From assembly GCA_964534995.1 (NCBI GenBank), contig CAZHSC010000104.1:1-10563 (forward strand): a DNA stretch of 10,563 nucleotides, in the 5' to 3' direction. The notes under the pieces are model-generated. The model was given only the letters and a program-made list of their open reading frames with translations. It was not told the origin of the DNA and searched no databases. This document shows positions 1 to 5,471 of the stretch, in pieces (within the stretch, counting starts at the first letter, position 1; each line of letters begins with the position of its first letter). The position numbers and the translations under genes were made by a program. Source of the DNA: JAJTFW01 sp964534995 (GTDB taxonomy: Bacteria > Bacteroidota > Bacteroidia > AKYH767-A > OLB10).

Positions 1-55
1 GTGAAAATTTTTTACTTGAACAAGGAATAAATACTTATACCCGTTTGTATCCGTT
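1..55 (+). repeat. Diverged direct repeat, copy 1
   Basis: Bases 1-30 match bases 107-136 at 26 of 30 positions, including an exact 14-mer, TGAACAAGGAATAA (17-30 and 123-136). A second block, TTTGTATCCGTT (44-55), matches 140-151 at 11 of 12 positions. The two blocks are 13 bases apart here and 3 bases apart in copy 2, so the copies differ by a 10-base indel. The window begins inside this copy, so its left end is unknown. In one frame both copies encode a similar short tail (VKIFYLNKE and VKIFFMNKE, then stop), which may be chance or may reflect duplicated gene ends. Confidence 0.6.
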
Positions 56-106
56 TGAAAATTGTTACTGGCCGGGGAACTGGCGTTCCCGCCCCAAATA
101 AAATTA

Positions 107-151
107 GTTAAAATATTTTTCATGAACAAGGAATAAGCATTTGTATTCGTT
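107..151 (+). repeat. Diverged direct repeat, copy 2
   Basis: This is the second copy of the element at 1-55. It shares the exact TGAACAAGGAATAA core at 123-136 and the TTTGTATTCGTT block at 140-151. It ends exactly where the left arm of the 151-182 hairpin begins. The repeats are AT-rich and no terminal inverted repeats or transposase accompany them. They look like duplicated intergenic sequence rather than an insertion sequence. Confidence 0.6.
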
Positions 152-182
152 CCCTGAAGCGTGCTATGCACTGCTTCAGGGA
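151..182. repeat. Strong inverted repeat (hairpin)
   Basis: TCCCTGAAGC (151-160) pairs perfectly with GCTTCAGGGA (173-182). Inside it, GTGC (161-164) pairs with GCAC (168-171) across a TAT loop, leaving one bulged T at 172. The result is a 14-bp stem with a 3-base loop. Neither strand has a T-run directly after the stem, so it is not a standard Rho-independent terminator. It could be a REP-like element or a transcript-stabilising structure in the mannosidase leader. Those roles are inference. Confidence 0.6.
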
Positions 183-220
183 TACCGGAGTTGCTGAGGG
201 CCGGTTTTATTTTCTCCGCG

Positions 221-251
221 CCTGCCTGCCGGCAGGTAAACCCGCTGCGGG
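221..251. repeat. GC-rich palindromic repeat (REP-like)
   Basis: CCTGCCGGCAGG at 225-236 is a perfect 12-bp palindrome preceded by an extra CCTG (221-224). A second small inverted repeat, CCCGC-T-GCGGG, follows at 241-251. From memory, CCTGCCTGCCGGCAGG-type sequences recur between genes in many environmental Bacteroidota and candidate-phylum genomes, where they produce false peptides such as LPAGRQA. That recollection should be checked. No REP-associated transposase is present in the window. Confidence 0.5.
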
Positions 252-365
252 ACCGTTGCGCTCGCCGCGTTTAAACAAAACTAAACTTGTGTCCGCTGTG
301 TCTCCTCCCGGCACATTATCCTTTCCCGGCTCCTCCGTGAGCGACATTTTATTTATTTTTATACC

Positions 366-3296
366 ATGTCGTTCCGTCCCCTTCCTGTCTTCTGCTTCCT
401 TCTTCTGGCGCTTAACTATTCCACTGTTCCGGCGCAGGACCTCTGCCGCTACGTAGATCCGATGACGGGTACCGGGGGCGTGGGCCATACCTATCCGGGC
501 GCTACCGTACCCTATGGTATGGTGCAACTGAGTCCCGATACGCGTCGTGATGCCAGCTGGGAGGGCTGTGGAGGATACTACCATTCCGATACGCTGATTT
601 ATGGTTTTACCCATACTCACCTCAGCGGTACCGGATGTTCGGACTATGGCGATGTCTTACTGATGCCGGGAAACGGAAAGCACAGCTTTTTTCCGGAAGA
701 ATATGGATCAGCATATTCCCATGAAAGCGAAAAGGCAACACCCGGCTATTACAATGTTGCTCTTACCGACGACCGGATAAAAGCTGAGTTGAGCACCACT
801 CTCCGGGCCGGGATGCATCGCTATACCTATTCAAACAACAAGGATCGTTTTCTGATCCTCGATCTGCATCACCGGGATAAAACCCTTGGAGCCTCCCTGC
901 GCTATGTGAGCGATAACCGCCTGGAAGGTTACCGGCACAGTGAAGCATGGGCCAAAGACCAGTATATTTATTTTGCCATGGAGTTTTCACAGCCCATCGC
1001 CCGGATCCAATTGGACAGTCTGATCCAGGCAATGAGCGTTGAGACCACAGTGGAGAAAGCCGGACTGGCAGCAGCCATTTATTTTGAGAATGAAAGCAGA
1101 GGCAGTACAAAACCCCTGTTGGTGAAGGTAGGGATTTCTACAGTAGATGCCGAAGGGGCACGACGGAACCTGGAAACGGAAATGCCCGGTTGGGATTTTG
1201 AAAAAGTGAAAACATCAGCGGCAGCAGCATGGAACAAGGAGTTATCAAAAATTAAAGTAAGCGGCAAGAGCCGCAAAGACCTGAATAATTTTTATACAGC
1301 GCTGTACCATACCATGATTGTTCCAAATGTGCTTTCGGATATAGATGGACGTTACCGTGGACGTGACAATAAAATTCATACGGCGGAGGACTATGTGCAT
1401 TATACGGTGTTTAGTCTGTGGGACACCTTCCGCGCAGCACATCCGCTTTATACACTGATTGACCGTACACGCAGCCTCGATTATATCAAAACCTTTCTGG
1501 CGCAGTACAAACAGGGAGGAAGACTGCCCGTATGGGAACTGGGTTCCAATGAAACGGATTGTATGATCGGTTATCACAGCGTGCCGGTTATTACCGACGC
1601 GCTGGTAAAGGGAATAGGGGAATTTGATACTACCCTCGCTTTTGAAGCCATGAAAAAAAGCGCAACCTGGAAACATTTGGGATTGCCCTCTTATATGGAG
1701 CAGGGCTATATCGCCGTAGAAAACGAGCACGAATCGGTTTCCAAAACGCTGGAGTATGCCTATGACGACTGGTGCATTTCGGAAGTTGCCCGTTTATTGG
1801 GAAAGATGGATGAACAGCGTACCTATCTCCGTCGGGCAGCTTCTTACAGAAATGTATATGACCCGCAAACGGGATTTATGCGCCCACGTCGTAACGGTGA
1901 CTTCTTACCAAATTTCGATCCCCGTGAAGTCAATAATCATTATACCGAAGCCAATAGCTGGCAGTATTCTTTTTTTGTGCCGCAGGATATTCCGGGACTT
2001 GTGAAATTGATGGGCGGTGAACAGCAAGCCGAGTCGAAACTCGACGGACTTTTTACGGCTCCGACCAATACCACCGGACGCACACAGGCGGACATCACCG
2101 GACTGATCGGTCAGTATGCGCATGGCAATGAACCCAGTCACCATATGGCTTATTTATACGATTACATCGGAAAGCCCTGGAAGACTCAGAAACTGGTCCG
2201 GCAGATCATGGACAGCCTCTACCATCAGGGACCGGAAGGCTTGCCCGGCAATGAAGACTGCGGACAGATGTCGGCATGGTTTGTATGGAGTGCGCTGGGC
2301 TTTTATCCCGTTACACCCGGAAGTCCGTATTATGCTTTAGGAAGCCCCTTGTTTGATACGGCCATCGTAAGTCTTGAAAACAAACGCTTTATACGACTTA
2401 TCGCCAAAAACAATTCTCCCACGGCGGTGTATGTCCGTAAACTGGAAATTGACGGGAAGGAAGTCAGTGAAAACCTGATCACGCATGAAGAGCTGACGCA
2501 AGCCGGAGAAATCGTTTTCACCATGGATACTGTTCCCTTTACCGGCAGAGGACGCAGCGTGGAAGCGAGAGGAACAATGCAGGCTCCGTTTTTTTACCGC
2601 TCTCCGCTTATCAAAGCGGAAAGCAGAATATTTACGGATAGTTTACTCATTACAATAGAATCGCCGGATGGAGCCATGATACTCTTTGGTCATAATCCGG
2701 GTTTGATGATGATGGGGGAACCATACCGTGCCCCTTTTTATATTCATCATTCTGCCACCCTGTATGCCATGTGCGGAGATCAGAAGGGAAAAAGCGGAAA
2801 CACCTCCGCTGCCTTCTACCGCCGCCCCAACAACTGGAACGTGCTTTTGCATACCAGCCCTTCAAAACAATATATGGCAGAAGGTCCCTTAAGCATGATC
2901 GATGGAATCGGGGGAACAGAAAACTGGCGCAAAGGTGATTGGCACGGCTATCAAAGTACCGATATGGATGTGGAATTGCAATTGGGAAAGGAAGAAAAAA
3001 TAAGCAGCGTAGAAGCGGGATTCCTGCAGGATACGCGTTCCTGGATCCTGATGCCGCTGAAGATGACCGTGGAAGTATCGGTAGACGGGAAAGTATGGAA
3101 GGAGGTAGCGGGAATTGAGAATAAAGTAGCGGATACCGACCTGAACGTACAGATTCAGAAATTGAAAGTGGCTTTTAAACCTGTTCATGCAAAATATGTT
3201 CGTGTAAAGGCCCTTAACTATGGTGTATTGCCGAAATGGCACCAGGGTGCCGGCTTCGATGCTTTTATCTTCTGTGATGAGATTAGTGTGGAATAA
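366..3296 (+). CDS. GH92 family exo-alpha-mannosidase with C-terminal chitobiase-like and F5/8-type domains
   Basis: This is a secreted, calcium-dependent, inverting alpha-mannosidase of glycoside hydrolase family 92, the family that removes mannose from N-glycans. The start at ATG 366 gives a clean Sec signal peptide, with a hydrophobic stretch around residues 8-17 and likely cleavage near VPA-Q (residues 21-24). GH92 hallmarks follow in order: GTGGVGHTYPGATVPYG (35-51), GFTHTHLSGTG (80-90), SLWDTFRA from about 350, PVWELGSNETDCMIGYHS (389-406), YTEANSWQY around Glu528, GNEPSHHMAY (587-596) and GNEDCGQMSAWF (628-639). By position, Glu528 matches the family's general acid and Asp631 a base-region aspartate. 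A retained acid argues for a true mannosidase rather than a GH92 phosphodiesterase. Residues about 740-825 resemble the chitobiase C-terminal domain, and 843-976 an F5/8-type (CBM32-like) carbohydrate-binding domain. Length, 976 residues, fits the multidomain members. The exact linkage specificity cannot be read from sequence. No Shine-Dalgarno is visible, which is normal for Bacteroidota. Confidence 0.95.
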   Translation: MSFRPLPVFCFLLLALNYSTVPAQDLCRYVDPMTGTGGVGHTYPGATVPYGMVQLSPDTRRDASWEGCGGYYHSDTLIYGFTHTHLSGTGCSDYGDVLLMPGNGKHSFFPEEYGSAYSHESEKATPGYYNVALTDDRIKAELSTTLRAGMHRYTYSNNKDRFLILDLHHRDKTLGASLRYVSDNRLEGYRHSEAWAKDQYIYFAMEFSQPIARIQLDSLIQAMSVETTVEKAGLAAAIYFENESRGSTKPLLVKVGISTVDAEGARRNLETEMPGWDFEKVKTSAAAAWNKELSKIKVSGKSRKDLNNFYTALYHTMIVPNVLSDIDGRYRGRDNKIHTAEDYVHYTVFSLWDTFRAAHPLYTLIDRTRSLDYIKTFLAQYKQGGRLPVWELGSNETDCMIGYHSVPVITDALVKGIGEFDTTLAFEAMKKSATWKHLGLPSYMEQGYIAVENEHESVSKTLEYAYDDWCISEVARLLGKMDEQRTYLRRAASYRNVYDPQTGFMRPRRNGDFLPNFDPREVNNHYTEANSWQYSFFVPQDIPGLVKLMGGEQQAESKLDGLFTAPTNTTGRTQADITGLIGQYAHGNEPSHHMAYLYDYIGKPWKTQKLVRQIMDSLYHQGPEGLPGNEDCGQMSAWFVWSALGFYPVTPGSPYYALGSPLFDTAIVSLENKRFIRLIAKNNSPTAVYVRKLEIDGKEVSENLITHEELTQAGEIVFTMDTVPFTGRGRSVEARGTMQAPFFYRSPLIKAESRIFTDSLLITIESPDGAMILFGHNPGLMMMGEPYRAPFYIHHSATLYAMCGDQKGKSGNTSAAFYRRPNNWNVLLHTSPSKQYMAEGPLSMIDGIGGTENWRKGDWHGYQSTDMDVELQLGKEEKISSVEAGFLQDTRSWILMPLKMTVEVSVDGKVWKEVAGIENKVADTDLNVQIQKLKVAFKPVHAKYVRVKALNYGVLPKWHQGAGFDAFIFCDEISVE

Positions 3297-3344
3297 TTTT
3301 TAAACAATCGCCGCCACTGATATTCATGCTGATATTGTTAATGT

Positions 3345-3375
3345 TTTGCTGATTAAAAAGTACTTAGTATCTTCA
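3345..3375 (+). promoter_or_regulatory. Possible Bacteroidetes-type promoter before the asparaginase gene
   Basis: TTTG at 3345-3348 is followed 19 bases later by TATCTTCA (3368-3375). This compares with the Bacteroidetes primary sigma consensus TTTG-N19/20-TAnnTTTG. The -33 box and spacing are exact but the -7 box has two mismatches. It ends 4 bases before the ATG, so a transcript from it would be nearly leaderless. Transcription could equally continue from the mannosidase gene, since no terminator is visible in the 83-base gap. Confidence 0.22.
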
Positions 3376-3379
3376 CTGA

Positions 3380-4393
3380 ATGATCAATCGCCGGAAGTTT
3401 CTTAAGAATTCCATTTACTCAACAGGAGCGGTGTTGCTGACCACCGAAATAGCAGTGGCAGTAAAAAATGTGGTTGCCGCAACACGACCCTTAGTGATAT
3501 CTACCTGGGCTCCCAACGTCAAAGCGAACGCAGCCGCGTGGGAAATACTGAGTAAGGGCGGAAAAGCGGTTGATGCAGTGGAAAAGGGCGTAATGGTGCC
3601 CGAAGCAGATCCAGACGATACCAGTGTGGGTTACGGCGGTTTACCTGACCGTGACGGAAGGGTAACACTGGATGCCTGTATCATGGACCAAGAGGGTAAC
3701 TGCGGATCCGTTATGAGTCTGGAAAATATCATGCATCCGGTATCGGTGGCGCGCAGGGTGATGGAGAAAACGCCGCATGTAGTCTTGGTTGGTGAGGGCG
3801 CTTTGCAATTTGCTCTGGCGAATGGCTTCAAAAAAGAAAACCTGCTGACCGAAAATGCGGAGAAGATCTGGAAGGAATGGCTGAAGGAATCGAAGTATGA
3901 TCCCATGGATACACTTAAACACATGAAGCATAAGCGTGGTTCAGGGACCATCGATAACCACGATACAATCGGCATGCTCGCGCTCGATGCTTCGGGTAAT
4001 TTAAGCGGTGCCTGTACCACCAGCGGTATGGCTTTTAAGATGCAAGGACGTGTGGGTGATTCACCCATCATCGGGGCCGGACTATTCGTCGATAATGAAG
4101 TGGGCGCGGCGACTGCAACGGGTGTGGGCGAAGAGGTTATCCGTATCTGTGGTTCGCATACCGTAGTAGAGGCCATGCGGTATGGGAAATCACCTGTTGA
4201 AGCCTGTAAACTGGCTGTAGAACGCATGTACAAACTGCGTAGGAATAAAATCGAGGATAAGCAAATTGGTTTCATCGCTGTCAACATAGCCGGCGAGATA
4301 GGGGCCTATGCGCTGAGAGAGGGTTTTACCTATGCTTACCGCGCCGGCGACGGTGTTGATGTGATCAAACCGGCGGAGTTTTTAATTAAATAG
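3380..4393 (+). CDS. N4-(beta-N-acetylglucosaminyl)-L-asparaginase (glycosylasparaginase), Tat-exported
   Basis: This N-terminal nucleophile hydrolase of the Ntn asparaginase family cleaves the GlcNAc-Asn bond, the last step of N-glycoprotein breakdown. The precursor cuts itself in front of a threonine, which then becomes the nucleophile. That site is NHDTIGM, so Thr196 should be the nucleophile and the chains would be residues about 35-195 and 196-337. Other landmarks are STWAPN near residue 41, GYGGLPDRDG (84-93), GRVGDSPIIGAG (223-234, substrate-contact Arg224 and Asp227 by family comparison) and ATGVGEE (246-252, with Thr247-Gly248). These features favour glycosylasparaginase over plant-type isoaspartyl peptidases. 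The N-terminus, NRRKFLKNS followed by a hydrophobic stretch, is a textbook twin-arginine signal, so the enzyme is probably exported folded and may mature before or after export. The family acts on GlcNAc-Asn with free alpha-amino and carboxyl groups, which fits a role after proteases and mannosidases. Length matches Elizabethkingia-type enzymes. Confidence 0.93.
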   Translation: MINRRKFLKNSIYSTGAVLLTTEIAVAVKNVVAATRPLVISTWAPNVKANAAAWEILSKGGKAVDAVEKGVMVPEADPDDTSVGYGGLPDRDGRVTLDACIMDQEGNCGSVMSLENIMHPVSVARRVMEKTPHVVLVGEGALQFALANGFKKENLLTENAEKIWKEWLKESKYDPMDTLKHMKHKRGSGTIDNHDTIGMLALDASGNLSGACTTSGMAFKMQGRVGDSPIIGAGLFVDNEVGAATATGVGEEVIRICGSHTVVEAMRYGKSPVEACKLAVERMYKLRRNKIEDKQIGFIAVNIAGEIGAYALREGFTYAYRAGDGVDVIKPAEFLIK

Positions 4394-4414
4394 ATGCATC
4401 AGCTTTCATCATAA

Positions 4415-4436
4415 TCATCCGTTTCATCCGCGTTCC
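4415..4436. repeat. Short tandem TCATCCG motif in intergenic spacer
   Basis: TCATCCG occurs at 4415-4421 and 4424-4430, followed by CGTTCC (4431-4436), so the motif has a 9-base period. A related pattern, CCGTTTGTATCCGTTTG, lies at 41-57 in the first intergenic region. From memory, ATCCGTTT-type and ATCCGCGTTCC-type strings recur in intergenic DNA of many Bacteroidota. Function is unknown, and two short units could arise by chance. Confidence 0.3.
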
Positions 4437-4476
4437 ACAATATCCTCCCACTTATTAAAATTCTATAAGAGTTGCA

Positions 4477-5163
4477 ATGCTTTTAGAACTCGCCTGCTTC
4501 AATCCTGCATCTTCCCGTATAGCCGCTGCCGTGGGTGTACATCGCCTGGAGTTGTGCGAAGATTATCCCAGCGGTGGACGCACTCCATCCATGGATTATT
4601 TCCGGGAAACACGCCGGGTTTTTCAAGGGGATATCTTCGTCATGATACGCCCGCGGGCCGGTGATTATGTTTTCAGCGAAACGGAATTCAGTAAAATGAC
4701 AGTGGAGGTAAAAGCATTCAAATCCGCCGGTGCCAATGGTTTTGTGAGCGGGTTCTTTACGGAAGAAGGAGCCATCAACGAAGAGCAACTGAAGCGTTTT
4801 ATGGCCGCCTGTCATCCCTTGCCGGTAACTTTTCACCGTTCCTTCGATCTCCTGCCCGACTGGACATCGGGACTCGATCTGCTCATCCGCTGCGGATGTA
4901 CCCGACTCCTCACCTCAGGAGATGGATCAACAGCATACGAGGGCAGAATGCGATTGAAAGAAATGATGGACTATGTCGGAAAGAAACTCATCATCTTGCC
5001 CGGTGGCGGAATCCGGGCTTCCAATGTGTCGGAGATTATTGCAGCCTGTCATCCGCTGGAAGTACATAGCGCGGCATTGAGCTCAACAGCAGGTCATGGC
5101 AATAATTATACTGCTGATGAGCAGGAACTGAAACAACTGATGGAATTTATTGTGGGCCGGTAA
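4477..5163 (+). CDS. cutC: CutC family protein (copper homeostasis family, TIM barrel)
   Basis: This protein belongs to the CutC family, a cytoplasmic TIM-barrel fold. The name comes from an E. coli copper-tolerance phenotype, but the biochemical role is unsettled. Conserved segments appear in the family order: the first strand LLELACF (2-8), RLELCEDYPSGGRTPS (23-38), VMIRPRAGDY (55-64), TFHRSFD (118-124), LLTSG (144-148) and PGGGIRASNV (175-184), with VHSAA (196-200) where others have HxSA-type strands. At 228 residues it is slightly shorter than E. coli CutC (about 248) and appears complete. The start at ATG 4477 puts the first barrel strand at the N-terminus as expected, and a weak AAGAG lies upstream. 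There is no signal peptide, unlike the two genes before it. It sits 83 bases after the asparaginase on the same strand, so co-transcription is plausible. A link to glycan or amino-sugar metabolism would be inference from position only. Confidence 0.92.
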   Translation: MLLELACFNPASSRIAAAVGVHRLELCEDYPSGGRTPSMDYFRETRRVFQGDIFVMIRPRAGDYVFSETEFSKMTVEVKAFKSAGANGFVSGFFTEEGAINEEQLKRFMAACHPLPVTFHRSFDLLPDWTSGLDLLIRCGCTRLLTSGDGSTAYEGRMRLKEMMDYVGKKLIILPGGGIRASNVSEIIAACHPLEVHSAALSSTAGHGNNYTADEQELKQLMEFIVGR

Positions 5164-5169
5164 CCGTTT

Positions 5170-5204
5170 GGTCGTGACTGATATCAGCTGGACCTTTATT
5201 TTTT
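5170..5204 (+). terminator. Weak Rho-independent terminator candidate after cutC
   Basis: GGTC (5170-5173) can pair with GACC (5191-5194). Between them lies the palindrome CTGATATCAG (5178-5187), which can fold as a 3-bp inner stem. The T-rich run TTTATTTTTT (5195-5204) follows at once, as expected for an intrinsic terminator reading out of cutC. The stem is short and interrupted, so this is only a candidate, but the position seven bases after the cutC stop is right. Confidence 0.4.
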
Positions 5205-5373
5205 CATGTGATGATTTTATTTTGAGAATCTCTAAATTTTCTAAGGTAGAAGTTTGCGCAAGTTCCATTTTTCGATTTAATTTCCTGGACAAATGATGTT
5301 GTTAATTTCATGATATATTATTGCTTACAAGAATTTCTCCATGAATCTGGAGTCCGGTTAAGTGGGATGAATC

Positions 5374-5416
5374 AATTTGTAATATTCCCGTCTAATCGCT
5401 GGTTGAATTACAAATT
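5374..5416. promoter_or_regulatory. Perfect 10-bp inverted repeat upstream of the giant gene (possible operator)
   Basis: AATTTGTAAT (5374-5383) and ATTACAAATT (5407-5416) are exact reverse complements separated by 23 bases. The right arm lies inside the spacer of the candidate promoter at 5402-5431, where a bound regulator could block polymerase. The DNA is AT-rich, so chance pairing is more likely than in balanced sequence. No regulator gene is present nearby to support the idea. Confidence 0.35.
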
Positions 5417-5431
5417 ATTTCCTTATATTCG
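5402..5431 (+). promoter_or_regulatory. Possible Bacteroidetes-type promoter for the giant gene
   Basis: GTTG (5402-5405) and TATATTCG (5424-5431) match the TTTG and TAnnTTTG boxes with one mismatch each. The spacing is 18 bases against the usual 19-20. Transcription would start near 5438, leaving a leader of roughly 35-45 bases to either candidate ATG. It is the best promoter-like pair I found in the gap, but the consensus is short and AT-rich DNA gives false hits. Confidence 0.33.
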
Positions 5432-5471
5432 TTGAGTATTTTATAAGTAATTGTTTCATGATTGTTTTAAA

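Larger units (their letters stand above)
1..365. other. Repeat-rich intergenic region with no supported gene
   Basis: I find no convincing gene in these 365 bases. A short frame ending in TAA at 28-30 could be the tail of a gene that starts before the window, but nine codons are not enough to call it. The region instead holds two copies of a diverged direct repeat, a hairpin with a 10-bp stem and a GC-rich palindrome. These are the marks of an intergenic repeat cluster. A reading frame at 166-456 crosses the palindrome and runs into the mannosidase gene in another frame. Its composition is not protein-like, so I treat it as spurious. No good Bacteroidetes -33/-7 promoter pair was found ahead of the mannosidase. 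Confidence 0.6.
5164..5471. other. AT-rich intergenic region before the giant gene
   Basis: There is no gene in these 308 bases. They contain a weak terminator candidate directly after cutC (5170-5204), a small CTCCA/TGGAG hairpin (5337-5352), a perfect 10-bp inverted repeat (5374-5383 and 5407-5416) and a possible promoter (5402-5431). The contents suggest a boundary between transcription units, with the giant gene expressed separately. The frame of the giant gene is closed upstream by stops at 5433 and 5448, so the gene does not begin earlier. Confidence 0.6.

Noticed and set aside
1..30. Possible tail of an upstream gene (VKIFYLNKE then stop)
   Set aside because: Only nine codons are visible and the same sequence, slightly changed, recurs at 107-136 as part of a DNA repeat, so coding cannot be claimed.
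75..90. Small inverted repeat GGGAAC-TGGC-GTTCCC
   Set aside because: The stem is only 6 bp, with no T-run after it and no gene end in front, so I assign no function.
151..182. Hairpin as a Rho-independent terminator
   Set aside because: The stem is strong but no T-run follows on either strand; the nearest T-rich stretch starts more than 20 bases downstream.
166..456. Forward 96-codon frame crossing the palindrome and the mannosidase start
   Set aside because: It overlaps the mannosidase signal-peptide region in another frame, includes the GC-rich palindrome translated as ACLPAGKPAAG, and has no domain or plausible composition.
207..620. Reverse 137-codon frame
   Set aside because: It is antisense to the start of the well-supported mannosidase gene and its C-terminus is the translated palindrome (LPAGRQA).
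1245..1730. Reverse 161-codon frame inside the mannosidase gene
   Set aside because: It is a shadow of the GH92 catalytic region and resembles no protein family.
3631..4287. Reverse 218-codon frame inside the asparaginase gene
   Set aside because: It lies wholly antisense to a gene with intact catalytic motifs. Its serine- and proline-rich composition is the usual by-product of reading a coding strand backwards.
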